DNA of 64,000 bases from Rhodospirillales bacterium (GCA_016185145.1 JACPOB010000112.1:1-64000); one strand, 5' to 3'; shown: positions 50,584-59,329, counted from the first letter of the stretch. Translations and numbers: made by a program. The notes: generated by a model not told the origin, from the letters alone.

Positions 50584-52392
50584 TTATGCCGCCTCGAGAT
50601 CGTCACCCTTGCCTTCCGCCTGACGCTCGACCAGGCGGCGGTAGACGCCACCCTTGATCCGCATGAGAGCGGCGTGGTTGCCGTCCTCGACGATGCGGCC
50701 GTGGTCGAAGACCAGGATCCGGTCGAGTTCGCGCACCGTGGACAGGCGGTGGGCGATCACGAGCGTCGTCCGGCCCTGCATCAGCGTATGCATGGCGTCC
50801 TGGATCAATGCCTCCGATTCGCTGTCCAGGCTCGAGGTCGCCTCGTCCAGGATCAGGATCGGCGCATCGGCCAGGAAGGCGCGCGCGAGCGCCACCCGCT
50901 GGCGCTCGCCGCCGGAGAGCTTGACGCCGCGCTCGCCGACCAAGGTGGCGTAGCCCTGCGGCAGCCGGTCGACGAACACGTCGGCGTGCGCGAGCCGCGC
51001 CGCCGCCTCGATCTCGGCCATCGTGGCATCGGGCCGGCCATAGGCGATGTTCTCGGCAAGCGAGCGGTGGAACAGCACCGGCTCCTGCTGCACGATCGCC
51101 ACCTGCCGGCGCAGGCTCTCTTGGCGGACGGCGGCGATGTCCTGGCCGTCGATCGCGATGCAGCCGCCATCGAGGTCGTACAGCCGCTGCACGAGCTTGA
51201 CGAAGGTCGTCTTGCCCGAGCCCGATCGTCCGACGAGGCCGACGCGCTGGCCCGGCGGAATCCAGACCGACAATCCGTCATAGACCTGCCGGTCGAGCGC
51301 AGGATAGCGGAAGCGCACCTGGTCGAACTGAATGTCGCCATGTCTGATCGAGATCTCGCCCGCACCAGGTCGGTCTTCCACGCCGAACGGCTGCTGATGG
51401 AAGTCGACCAGTTCCTCCAGGTCGCTGGTCGACCTCTGGACGTTGTGCACGTGGTGGCCGATGTCGCGCAGGTAGCCGTTGATCACGCCGTAGGCCGTGA
51501 GCACGAAGGTGACGTCACCCAGTGTCGCCGCACCCTGCCACCAGAACAGCAGCGCAAGCCCGATCACGACCACGCGCAGCACCATCAGGATGGTCTGCTG
51601 CAGGATGCCGGTGAGGGTGTGCCGGTTCCAGGTCACCCAGGTGCGCGAGCGCCAGCGCGCCAGGACGCGGCCAAGACGCGTGTCCTCGCGCATCTCCGCG
51701 CCAAATGCCTTGACGACGGGGTTGCAGCTCACGGCGTCCGCCAGGGCGCCGCCCAAGCGGCTGTCCCAGGCGTTGGAGCGCCGCGTCGCCGGCGTGACGT
51801 AGTCGAGCGACAGCTTCACCGTCACCAGCACATAGAGGACGCTGCCGATGCCGACGGCTAGCCCCATAAGCGGCCAGTGCCAGCCGAACAGGACCGCGGC
51901 ACCCAGCAGCACGACGAGCGACGGCCACAGCGCCACCAGCACCGTGTCGTTCAGCAGGTCGAAGGCCCACATGCCGCGGGTCAGCTTGCGCACCGTGGCG
52001 CCGGCGAAGCTGTTGGCGTGCCAGTCGGTGGAGAAGCGCTGCACGCGCCAGAAGGTCTCGTTCGCCACCTCGCTCATCATGCGCAAGGTGAAGCGTACGA
52101 TGCCCCTGAACACGCCATAGCGCAGGGCCACCAACGCCACGCCGAGCCCGACGATGACCGCGAACGCGCTGAGCGCATCCGTCACGGCGGCGTCGCGCCC
52201 CCGTGCGGCGTCGGCCAGCGCGTCGACCATTCGCCCGGCAAACAGCGGCATGGCGAGCTCGGCGGCGGCGATCAGCACCAGGCCGGCGGCCATGGCCGAC
52301 GCGAGGCGCCACTGCCGGCGCCACTGGTCGGCGGCAAACCGGATCGTCCTAATGAGCGGGTCATTCCCTCGCTCGGTTCTGCGAGAAATCAT
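50584..52392 (-). CDS. ABC exporter, fused permease-ATPase
   Basis: A 602-residue half-transporter. Residues 30-320 form the six-helix membrane domain (RWRLASAMAAGLVLIAAAEL and following). The ATPase has Walker A GRSGSGKTT, Q-loop VAIVQQEPVLFHRSLAENIA, signature KLSGGERQRVALARA, Walker B ILILDEATSSLDSES and the switch His in VIAHRLSTV. It probably works as a homodimer exporting a lipid, peptide or drug. A 23-codon frame with a good ribosome site lies 144 bases before its start. Function in this cluster is unclear. Confidence 0.9.
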   Translation of the reverse strand: MISRRTERGNDPLIRTIRFAADQWRRQWRLASAMAAGLVLIAAAELAMPLFAGRMVDALADAARGRDAAVTDALSAFAVIVGLGVALVALRYGVFRGIVRFTLRMMSEVANETFWRVQRFSTDWHANSFAGATVRKLTRGMWAFDLLNDTVLVALWPSLVVLLGAAVLFGWHWPLMGLAVGIGSVLYVLVTVKLSLDYVTPATRRSNAWDSRLGGALADAVSCNPVVKAFGAEMREDTRLGRVLARWRSRTWVTWNRHTLTGILQQTILMVLRVVVIGLALLFWWQGAATLGDVTFVLTAYGVINGYLRDIGHHVHNVQRSTSDLEELVDFHQQPFGVEDRPGAGEISIRHGDIQFDQVRFRYPALDRQVYDGLSVWIPPGQRVGLVGRSGSGKTTFVKLVQRLYDLDGGCIAIDGQDIAAVRQESLRRQVAIVQQEPVLFHRSLAENIAYGRPDATMAEIEAAARLAHADVFVDRLPQGYATLVGERGVKLSGGERQRVALARAFLADAPILILDEATSSLDSESEALIQDAMHTLMQGRTTLVIAHRLSTVRELDRILVFDHGRIVEDGNHAALMRIKGGVYRRLVERQAEGKGDDLEAA

Positions 52393-52535
52393 TGCTCGAT
52401 GCCATGCCCGTAAAGGGACGATGGCTCCTCAAGAGGTCGATCGGCCGAAGGCCGGATGGACCGGCAACGTCCGACGACGTGAATGGTCAGGAAAACGAAG
52501 GCAGGCGGCGCGCTCGGCGGCGGCCGCGGCCGGAC

Positions 52536-52607
52536 CTAATGCCTGAAGCGGGCGAGGTCCGATACGCAGCCGGCGGGAGCGACGGTGTTGAACATGATGG
52601 AGTGCAT
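52536..52607 (-). CDS. Possible 23-residue leader peptide
   Basis: The frame begins ATG 52607, six bases after AGGGAG, and encodes MHSIMFNTVAPAG then CVSDLARFRH. It lies downstream of a fair promoter and upstream of the ABC exporter. It has no family I know. Support is the strong ribosome site and the position; it may be translated as a leader peptide or simply a chance frame. Confidence 0.35.
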   Translation of the reverse strand: MHSIMFNTVAPAGCVSDLARFRH

Positions 52608-52644
52608 CAACGTCTCCCTGGCTGGAGTGGCATCGAGGGCGCGC

Positions 52645-52673
52645 AAACTAGGCCCGGACGCGCCAGCGAGCAA
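52645..52673 (-). promoter_or_regulatory. Candidate promoter of the ABC exporter
   Basis: On the minus strand TTGCTC (52673-52668), 17 bases, then TAGTTT (52650-52645). Spacing is ideal and both boxes match at four to five positions. It would transcribe the short frame and the exporter. Confidence 0.4.
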
Positions 52674-52732
52674 GGGCGCTCCGATGGTTTTCTAACAGAG
52701 GCTGTCGCACTGTGGCGGCGACGCCACAGCGC

Positions 52733-52993
52733 TTAGACTTCAGGCCCGCCGAGGGGTGAGCAGGAGCGCAGCCAGGTCACCCAGTAGCGCGGCAGTTCCT
52801 TCCAGGTCTGCCACACGACGGTGGGATTGATGCTGGCGGCCTTGCCCTTGAAGGGCAGGCCTTCCTCCATGGTCAGCAGGATCTCGCCGATGCCGAACAG
52901 GCCGATCACGGCCACCAGGAAGTCGAAACCGCTCAAGAGCTCGGTCGAGCCGAAGGTCAGCCGAAGCTTGCCGGTCACCGCGTCGGTGCCGTC
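52733..52993 (-). pseudogene. Deleted second copy of tctA
   Basis: The remnant is nearly identical in sequence to the middle of the intact tctA at 55.1 kb (LRLTFGSTELLSGFDFLVAV, FGIGEILLTMEEGL, FKGKAASINPTVVWQTWKEL). It then jumps to the tctA 3' end: 18 bases at 52747-52764 equal 55125-55142. The join lies at a GCAGG shared by both sites, so about 700 bases were lost through short homology. The 5' part is missing, cut where the neighbouring hypothetical gene ends. Confidence 0.9.
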
Positions 52994-54128
52994 AGCGCGG
53001 CGCCAGTCCTTTCAGGCGCTCGATGAATTTGCCCTTGCGCACATGTCGTTCGCGGATGCCCTCGACACGCTGGGCGAAGTCGGCGCCCGTTCCATGCTCC
53101 GTCGCGATAGCCTCGAGATCGACGAGAAGGTCCATCGCAGTATCGTAGCCGGACGCGTTGCGCCGTTCGATCTCAGCCTCGATCTGGTCCCATACGGCCA
53201 GCCCTCGCCGTTTCACGGCTTCGAGCCGGGCGCGTCGAGCCTTTTCGGCTTGCTTCTCCTTCCTGCGCCGTTCCGCCTCCAGCTTCTCGGCCCTGAGGCG
53301 CTCACGCTCTTCGCGGATGGCGGCCGCGCGGGCCCGTAGGTCGCCGGCGGTGCGTAGATCGGCAGGCGGCGGCAGGACCGACGTCCGCATCCTGCTCTTC
53401 AGCTCAGCCGCCACGTGAGGATCGCCGTCAACCACCCGCAGAAGCAGGTCCGTCTTCTCGCGATCGGGCATGGCCGCCAGTGCGCTGCGCACGGCATCGC
53501 ACGGGAGCAGCCCTGCAGCACCCCCACCGCCGGTGCGTTCCGCAGCCGCGGCCACGAGATCGGGGTCCAGCACGAAGAACTCTGCAAAGGCTTCGAGCGC
53601 ACCGGTCAGCGGACCGATACCCGGCAACGGCTCCACTGCGGCGGCGTCGACGCCGCCGTATTCAACGGCGACCAGCCAAGCGAGATAGAAGAGCCTATAG
53701 TCTCCGGACAGCACGTCGGCCCGAAGCGGCGACAGTGCCGCCAGCCAACTGGATCCGTCGTCCCACTCGTCAGTGTCCGATCCAACCTCTTCGCCAAGGA
53801 AATCGACGATCAGGTTGTCACCCTTCTCGGAAACCATAGTCCATTCCACGTCGCGCAGGACGGAATCGAGAAGCGACCTGTCGACAAGCCGCTTCGGCAG
53901 CCGGATCAGCAACCGGCGTGCAGCCCAATTTGCGAAATAGAGGTGCAGATCGAAGTATCGCTCGACGAGCTTCTTCGGATCGCCCTTCAGGTCACCCCAT
54001 TCATAGTGGTTGGTGAAGCTCGCGGCCGTGATGCGCGCCCGAGAGGAGATCGCCCGCAACTCCTTTTGCTCCAACTCGCTGAGCGGCCGATCGACTGCGA
54101 GGAATTCATAGTATTGATATTCGCTCAT
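52992..54128 (-). CDS. Conserved hypothetical protein with basic coiled-coil
   Basis: A 378-residue protein beginning MSEYQYYEFLAVDRPLSELE, a start shared by a widespread family without known function. It continues TAASFTNHYEWGDLKGDPKK and VERYFDLHLYFANW. Residues of about 260-320 are a Glu/Arg/Lys-rich helix (RAAAIREERERLRAEKLEAE), likely a coiled coil, followed by a helical tail. The start chosen is ATG 54128 (with GTATGAGCG just before); the frame is open to 54179. Its last codons lie at the edge of the tctA remnant. It may have come with the toxin-antitoxin module. Confidence 0.7.
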   Translation of the reverse strand: MSEYQYYEFLAVDRPLSELEQKELRAISSRARITAASFTNHYEWGDLKGDPKKLVERYFDLHLYFANWAARRLLIRLPKRLVDRSLLDSVLRDVEWTMVSEKGDNLIVDFLGEEVGSDTDEWDDGSSWLAALSPLRADVLSGDYRLFYLAWLVAVEYGGVDAAAVEPLPGIGPLTGALEAFAEFFVLDPDLVAAAAERTGGGGAAGLLPCDAVRSALAAMPDREKTDLLLRVVDGDPHVAAELKSRMRTSVLPPPADLRTAGDLRARAAAIREERERLRAEKLEAERRRKEKQAEKARRARLEAVKRRGLAVWDQIEAEIERRNASGYDTAMDLLVDLEAIATEHGTGADFAQRVEGIRERHVRKGKFIERLKGLAPR

Positions 54129-54314
54129 ACGTACCCGTTCGACACCGATCGCGTCGCGATGCACGCGGCGCGCCACCATCGTACCTTGATCTCCAGGCTC
54201 TCCATGAAGTCGGATTTGTGGATATATGCTTGTCGGTGCGCGAATGAAAACAACGGTCGAAGTTTCAGACGACCTTCAGGTTCGAGCCGAGGCGGAGCCT
54301 GCGCATGAAGGTGA

Positions 54315-54770
54315 TCATTCGGCACCGTCTCCCAACAGGGCATGCAGCAAAGCGTGCTTTGGCGAGGAGAAGGGATCGACCACCGTCACACCGGCCCAGG
54401 TGAAGCCTGCCTGGAGATCCTCGGACAAGAGCAGGCGGCACCCCGATTGGGATGCCGCCGAGAGGACGACCGCATCCCATATTCCAAGTTGATGGTCCGT
54501 CGCGAGGTCGGCTGCAGCCACCATGACTTCGGGCGACGTTTCCGCAACGGGGAACGTATCGCGCCAGCTTTGCAGAGCATCGCGGGCATCGCTTCGCGAT
54601 TTTCCGCCCTTACGAACGAGCACATTGAACAGCTCACCGAGAACCTGCACCGGCACGATCGTTGACTCTTGCGGCAGCTGGCGAATGAGGGCCAGAGCGG
54701 CGTCGCGCCGCTCGGCTCCATTGATGCCTTCTGCGTAGGCGAGCACGTTCGTATCGAGCGCGATCCTCAC
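54315..54770 (-). CDS. PIN-domain toxin (VapC type)
   Basis: A 151-residue PIN RNase. The acidic metal-binding residues are visible: D7 in ALDTNVLAY, E46 in VLGELFNV, D98 in GIWDAVVL and D117 in LLSEDLQAG. Such proteins cut tRNA or mRNA unless bound by the partner. Its start overlaps the antitoxin stop by four bases, the usual coupling. It lies in the stretch between the two tctA copies. Confidence 0.9.
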   Translation of the reverse strand: MRIALDTNVLAYAEGINGAERRDAALALIRQLPQESTIVPVQVLGELFNVLVRKGGKSRSDARDALQSWRDTFPVAETSPEVMVAAADLATDHQLGIWDAVVLSAASQSGCRLLLSEDLQAGFTWAGVTVVDPFSSPKHALLHALLGDGAE

Positions 54771-55012
54771 CGATCGTCCTCATAGAGTTCATCGCGAGTC
54801 CAGCGTCCGACGGTGACGACGGGCTGACTTTCAAGACGCGACAGCAGCACCGAGCGCGCGCTGCTGCTCACATCGTCGTGCTTGCCGGCGGGAATGAGCC
54901 GAGCGACCGGCTTTCCGTGGCTGGTCACGACATAGCTGCGCCCCTCCCGAACCCCGCGCAGAAGGAGGGAAAACCGGCGATTGGCATCGGCCGCCGAAAC
55001 GGCTTCGTCCAT
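54767..55012 (-). CDS. Antitoxin of the Phd/YefM type
   Basis: An 81-residue protein with the Phd-like N-terminal DNA-binding part (VSAADANRRFSLLLRGVREG and SYVVTSHGKPVARLIPA) and a short C-terminal tail that would wrap the toxin (VVTVGRWTRDELYEDDR). It should neutralise the PIN toxin and repress its own promoter. An AT-rich palindrome lies just upstream. Confidence 0.9.
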   Translation of the reverse strand: MDEAVSAADANRRFSLLLRGVREGRSYVVTSHGKPVARLIPAGKHDDVSSSARSVLLSRLESQPVVTVGRWTRDELYEDDR

Positions 55013-55025
55013 GGCAGGACCATAT

Positions 55026-55042
55026 GTAGTTATTTTACCTAC
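55026..55042 (-). promoter_or_regulatory. Candidate promoter/operator of the toxin-antitoxin genes
   Basis: GTAG-N9-CTAC, a 17-base partial palindrome that encloses the -10-like TAAAAT on the minus strand (55037-55032). It is 14 bases before the antitoxin ATG, where autorepression would act. The -35 box is weak. Confidence 0.45.
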
Positions 55043-55114
55043 ACACCATAGTGGCTGTCCTCAGAATGGCAAGTCCTTGTCACGGTGAGCGCACCGCTCC
55101 CAACCAGCGCTCGC

Positions 55115-56620
55115 TTACGCTGCTCGCCGAGGGGTGAGCAGGCGGCCGTACAGGTTCGACAGCGCCGGCCAGAACAGGGCGACCAGGCCCAGGACCATGA
55201 TCGTGCTGACCAGGCCGTTGGAGAAGAACACCCCGAGCCCGCCCTGGGAGATCAGCAGCGACTGGCGGAAGGCTTCCTCGGCCTTGTCGCCCAGCACGAT
55301 GGCCAGGACCAGCGGCGCCAGCGGGTAGTTGCACTTCTTCAGGAAGTAGCCGGCGACGCCGAACACCAGCATCATGATGACGTCGAAGGTGTTGTTGTGA
55401 ACCGTGTAGGCGCCGATGGCGCAGATCACCAGGATGATGGGCGCGATGATGCTGAACGGCACGCGCAGGATAGCGGCGAAGAACGGCACCATGGTCAGCA
55501 CGATGATCAGGCCGACGATGTTGCCGAGATACATGCTGGCGATCAGGCCCCAGACGAAGTCCTTCTGCTCGACGAACAGCAGCGGCCCGGGCTGCAGGCC
55601 CCAGATCAGGAGGCCGCCCAGCAGCACGGCGGCAGTGGGCGAGCCCGGCACGCCCAGCGACAGCATGGGCAGCAGCGCCGAAGTGCCGGCGGCATGCGCC
55701 GCCGTCTCGGGCGCCACCACGCCCTCGATCTCACCCTGGCCGAACTTGTCGCCCTTGCGCGAGGCGCGCTTGGCGATGCCGTAGCTCATGAACGAGGCGG
55801 GCGTCGCGCCGGCCGGCGTGATGCCCATCCAGCAGCCGATCAGGCAGGAGCGCAGCGAGGTCACCCAGTAGCGCGACAGCTCCTTCCAGGTCTGCCACAC
55901 GACGGTGGGATTGATGCTGGCGGCCTTGCCCTTGAAGGACAGGCCTTCCTCCATGGTCAGCAGGATCTCGCCGATGCCGAACAGGCCGATCACGGCCACC
56001 AGGAAGTCGAAACCGCTCAAGAGCTCGGTCGAGCCGAAGGTCAGGCGAAGCTGGCCGGTCACCGTGTCCGTGCCGACGGCGGCGAGCGCGAAGCCCAGCA
56101 TCATGGCGGCGATGGTCTTGGTCGGCGGCTCCTTGCCCATGCCGACGAAGCTGCAGAAGGCGAGGAAGAACACCGAGAACTTCTCGGCCGGCCCGAACTG
56201 CAGCGCAAAGCTTGCAACCAGCGGAGCGGCGAGGGTGATGACGATGACGGCGAACAGCGCGCCGACGAAGGACGAGGTGAAAGCCGCCGTCAGCGCTTCG
56301 CCGGCCTTGCCGTTCTGCGCCATCGGATGGCCGTCGAATGTGGTGGCGACCGACCACGGCTCCCCCGGGATGTTGAACAGGATCGAGGTGATGGCGCCGC
56401 CGAACAATGCGCCCCAGTAGATGCACGACAACAGGATGATCGCCGACGTCGGCGGCATGCTGAAGGTGAGCGGCAGCAGGATCGCCACGCCGTTGGCGCC
56501 ACCCAGCCCGGGCAGCACGCCGATGATCACGCCCAGAACGATGCCGATCACCATGTACAGGACGTTCTGCCAGCTGAGCACGACGGCGAAGCCCGTCATC
56601 AAGTCGCCAATGCCTTCCAT
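55115..56620 (-). CDS. tctA: Tripartite tricarboxylate transporter, large permease TctA
   Basis: A 501-residue membrane protein with about twelve hydrophobic segments. Family motifs are GVLPGLGGANGVAILLPLTF, YWGALFGGAITSILFNIPGE and GITPAGATPASFMSYGIAKR. It forms the channel with TctB for a carboxylate delivered by TctC. It starts 27 bases after the TctB stop. A deleted duplicate lies 2.1 kb further downstream. The transported acid is unknown; the oxalate and formate genes nearby make a small organic acid likely. Confidence 0.93.
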   Translation of the reverse strand: MEGIGDLMTGFAVVLSWQNVLYMVIGIVLGVIIGVLPGLGGANGVAILLPLTFSMPPTSAIILLSCIYWGALFGGAITSILFNIPGEPWSVATTFDGHPMAQNGKAGEALTAAFTSSFVGALFAVIVITLAAPLVASFALQFGPAEKFSVFFLAFCSFVGMGKEPPTKTIAAMMLGFALAAVGTDTVTGQLRLTFGSTELLSGFDFLVAVIGLFGIGEILLTMEEGLSFKGKAASINPTVVWQTWKELSRYWVTSLRSCLIGCWMGITPAGATPASFMSYGIAKRASRKGDKFGQGEIEGVVAPETAAHAAGTSALLPMLSLGVPGSPTAAVLLGGLLIWGLQPGPLLFVEQKDFVWGLIASMYLGNIVGLIIVLTMVPFFAAILRVPFSIIAPIILVICAIGAYTVHNNTFDVIMMLVFGVAGYFLKKCNYPLAPLVLAIVLGDKAEEAFRQSLLISQGGLGVFFSNGLVSTIMVLGLVALFWPALSNLYGRLLTPRRAA

Positions 56621-56647
56621 CGTTTCTCGATCCTCTTCTCGCCCAGC

Positions 56648-57151
56648 CTAAAGGCCGAGCAGCTCCTCGAGCGGCCCCTTGGGCAGCGGCACGAGGAACC
56701 ACATCTCGAATGTAATGTAGGTGATCACCGGCAGGCCGATGCTGATCGCCAGGATGAGCGGCCAGCCGTAGCGGCCGATCCAGCGCATGAAGCCTGCGAT
56801 CAGCAGCGCCGAGGCGAGATAGATGCCGAGCCATGGAATCGCGCCGACATAGATCGTGAGCGGCAGCACCACTTTCAGGACCTGGACGATCTGCATCCAG
56901 GTCGCGAACAGCTTGCGGCTGCCGTGGGTCCAGGCGCGCACCAGGTTGTAGGCGCTGGCGCCGATCACGATCAGTCCGATCCAGAAGGGGAAGAAGCCCG
57001 ATTTGGGTCCTTCCGCACCCCAGCCGGTGCCGACCTGCAGGCTGCCGATGACGGCGATGACGCCGAGCAATGCCATGACGGCGGCGACACCCATCTCGAC
57101 ATGATGCTGGCGTGGACCAGCAGACGATGGGTCATCCGGGGGGGTGGACAT
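56648..57151 (-). CDS. tctB: Tripartite tricarboxylate transporter, small permease TctB
   Basis: A 167-residue protein with four hydrophobic segments and the TctB layout: a cytoplasmic N-terminus, GAEGPKSGFFPFWIGLIVIG and a C-terminal MWFLVPLPKGPLEELLGL. It partners with TctA, whose gene follows. A palindromic repeat lies between its start and the tctC stop. Confidence 0.88.
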   Translation of the reverse strand: MSTPPDDPSSAGPRQHHVEMGVAAVMALLGVIAVIGSLQVGTGWGAEGPKSGFFPFWIGLIVIGASAYNLVRAWTHGSRKLFATWMQIVQVLKVVLPLTIYVGAIPWLGIYLASALLIAGFMRWIGRYGWPLILAISIGLPVITYITFEMWFLVPLPKGPLEELLGL

Positions 57152-57206
57152 GAACAGCCTCTATAAGAATGTTGGAAGCGTCGCTCGCATGGACGCAAAC
57201 ACCTGA

Positions 57207-57306
57207 CCTCACCCTGAGGAGCGCCCGAAGGGCGCGTCTCGAAGGGTGGGCAACACCAAGACTGGTTCCCGAGACGCCGCGCCTTGCGCGGCTCCTCAGG
57301 ATGAGG
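57207..57306. repeat. Intergenic palindromic repeat, copy 2
   Basis: CCTCACCCTGAGGAGCGCCC at the left, CGTCTCGAAGGGTGGGCAAC in the middle, and GCTCCTCAGGATGAGG at the right. It is about the same length as the copy at 45504 and shares its ends and the GAAGGGTGGGC arm. The right half is more divergent (GAGACGCCGCGCCTTGCGCG). It sits between tctC and tctB. Confidence 0.8.
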
Positions 57307-57339
57307 TGGTGCGCCGATGAGCGTCGCTCCCGGCATCGA

Positions 57340-58350
57340 TCAATTGGTGGCGAGGAAGCCCGCTTCCTTCATCAGGTCGCGATGGCGCTTCTCCTCGGCC
57401 TCGACCCACTTGGTGTAGTCCGCGCCGGTCATGAAGGACTGGTTGAAAGCGCCGTCGGCCATGAGCTGTGCCCATTCCGGCGTGGCACGCACCTTCTTGA
57501 ACAGTTCGACGTAGTAGTCGACCGCATCCTTCGGAGCGTTGGCCGGCATGAAGATGCCGCGCAGCATCAGGTACTCGATGTCGAGCCCCTGGCTCTTGCA
57601 GGTCGGGATGCTCGACCACGACAGGTCGCCCGCAATCTTCTCCTTGCCCGCCAGCGGCTTGCCGTCGAACACACAGAGCGGCCGGACCTTGCCGGCACGC
57701 CACTGCGCCACCGCTTCGATCGGGTTGTTGACCGTCATGTCGACATGCTTGCCGACGAGCTGGACAGCGACCTCTCCGCCGCCCTTGTAGGGCACGTAGG
57801 TGATCTTGGTGCCGGTCGCCTTCTCGAGCGCGACGGTAATGATCTGGTCTTCCTGCTTCGAGCCGGTGCCGCCCATCTTGAACTGGCCGGCGGGTGCGGC
57901 CTTCATGGCAGCTACCAGCTCGCCGACCGTCTTGTAGGGCGCATCCGCATTGACCCACAGCACGAACTCGTCGAGTGCCAGCATCGCGACCGGCGTCATG
58001 TCCTTCCAGGAAAAGGGAATGCCCGTCGCCAGCGGCGTCGTGAACAGGTTCGACAAGGTGATAACGAGCTTGTTGCCGTTGCCCTTGGAGTTCTTGACGT
58101 CCAGGAAGCCTTCGCCGCCGGCGCCACCCGCCTTGTTCACGACCACCACGCTCTGCTTCATCAGGTTGTGCTTGGTGATGATGCCCTGGATCATGCGGGC
58201 CATCTGGTCGGCGCCGCCGCCGGTGCCTGCCGGCACGATGAATTCGACGTTGCGCGTCGGTTCCCAAGCGCTCGCCGGTGTAACGTAAAGGCCAGCAGCA
58301 AAAGCCGTCATGGCGACAGCAATCGCCCGCCTACGGAGCGTGTAAGTCAT
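57340..58350 (-). CDS. tctC: Tripartite tricarboxylate transporter, binding protein TctC
   Basis: A 336-residue periplasmic receptor starting MTYTLRRRAIAVAMTAFAAG and ending its signal at PASA. Motifs: VEFIVPAGTGGGADQMARMI, NKAGGAGGEGFLDVKNSKGN, FKMGGTGSKQEDQII, YVPYKGGGEVAVQLVGKHVD and LRGIFMPANAPKDAV. ATG 58350 follows GGGAGGAATCAGGT. It precedes tctB and tctA in the same direction and is divergent from a LysR gene. An AGCAC-N6-GTGCT palindrome (58367-58382) lies in the intergenic gap. Confidence 0.92.
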   Translation of the reverse strand: MTYTLRRRAIAVAMTAFAAGLYVTPASAWEPTRNVEFIVPAGTGGGADQMARMIQGIITKHNLMKQSVVVVNKAGGAGGEGFLDVKNSKGNGNKLVITLSNLFTTPLATGIPFSWKDMTPVAMLALDEFVLWVNADAPYKTVGELVAAMKAAPAGQFKMGGTGSKQEDQIITVALEKATGTKITYVPYKGGGEVAVQLVGKHVDMTVNNPIEAVAQWRAGKVRPLCVFDGKPLAGKEKIAGDLSWSSIPTCKSQGLDIEYLMLRGIFMPANAPKDAVDYYVELFKKVRATPEWAQLMADGAFNQSFMTGADYTKWVEAEEKRHRDLMKEAGFLATN

Positions 58351-58438
58351 ACCTGATTCCTCCCGAAGCACTTTTTTGTGCTAGTTCTGCAAAAAATTCT
58401 ACAATGATCGTGCAGACGGGTCGAGCACTGACGAACCA

Positions 58439-59329
58439 ATGATCGACAAGCTCGAGTTCCTCATCGCCTTGGCGCGGGAAAAGAACTTCGGCAAGGCGGC
58501 CGAGCAATGCGGCGTCACGCAGCCGACCTTTTCCGCAGGCATAAAGCAACTTGAGGACACGCTGGGCGTAATGCTTGTGCAACGCACATCGCGCTTCCTC
58601 GGATTCACCGCCGAGGGTGAGCGTGTGCTCGACTGGGCGCGCACCATCGTGGCCGACACGCGGGCCATGAGGGAGGAAGTGCGCACGCTCAAGCAGGGGT
58701 TGAGCGGTCACCTGAAGATCGCGGCGATCCCGACGGCGCTCGCCATGGTCTCCGCCCTGACCACGCCCTACCGGGCGAAACATCCCAATGTGAAATTCAC
58801 GATCCTGTCGAGGACTTCATCGGACGTCCTGTCGATGCTCGAGAATCTCGAGGTCGATGCCGGCCTGACCTATATCGACAACGAGCCGCTGGGCCGCATG
58901 CGCGCCGTCCCACTCTATCTGGAGCAGTACCGCCTGCTGACATCGGCCGACAGTCCCTTGGGCGAACGCGACCAGGTCACCTGGGCGGAGGTCGCGCGCA
59001 TCCCGCTCTGCCTGCTGACGCCGGACATGCAGAACCGGCGCATCATCGACAGCCTGTTGCATGCTGCCGGCGGCCGACCGGAGCCCACTCTCGAATCCAA
59101 TTCCATGATTGTACTGTTCTCGCATGTGCGTACTGGCCGCTGGGCGAGTGTGATGCCGGAGAAGTTGGCCGATACGCTCGGCCTCACTGAGCGATTGCGC
59201 TCGATCCCGATCATCGAGCCGGAGGCGGTGCATCAGATCGGCTTGGTCGTGCCGCCGCGCGAGCCCATGACACCTTTGGCGTCGGCGCTCGTTGCTGAAG
59301 CGACGCATTTGGCTGCGAAGATGAGCTGA
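58439..59329 (+). CDS. LysR-family regulator, probable activator of the formate dehydrogenase genes
   Basis: A 296-residue regulator with the LysR winged helix at the N-terminus (FLIALAREKNFGKAAEQCGV, QPTFSAGIKQLEDTLGVML, RTSRFLGFTAEGERVLDWAR) and an effector-binding domain starting GHLKIAAIPTALAMVSALT. It is divergent from tctC and lies before fdsG in the same direction. The 203-base gap after it holds a T-N11-A LysR box (59413-59431). Similar regulators sit before NAD-linked formate dehydrogenase genes. It might also act on the tct genes. Confidence 0.88.
   Translation: MIDKLEFLIALAREKNFGKAAEQCGVTQPTFSAGIKQLEDTLGVMLVQRTSRFLGFTAEGERVLDWARTIVADTRAMREEVRTLKQGLSGHLKIAAIPTALAMVSALTTPYRAKHPNVKFTILSRTSSDVLSMLENLEVDAGLTYIDNEPLGRMRAVPLYLEQYRLLTSADSPLGERDQVTWAEVARIPLCLLTPDMQNRRIIDSLLHAAGGRPEPTLESNSMIVLFSHVRTGRWASVMPEKLADTLGLTERLRSIPIIEPEAVHQIGLVVPPREPMTPLASALVAEATHLAAKMS

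Larger units (their letters stand above)
52393..52735. other. Leader region of the ABC exporter
   Basis: No full-size gene. It holds a possible promoter (52645-52673), a 23-codon frame and about 140 bases of untranslated leader before the exporter gene. The remaining part toward 52735 shows nothing I recognise. Confidence 0.5.

Noticed and set aside
55085..57166. 693-codon plus-strand frame across tctA and tctB
   Set aside because: It is the mirror of the tct genes, with a His/Asp/Arg/Gln-rich product lacking any domain pattern; tctA and tctB on the other strand have clear motifs.
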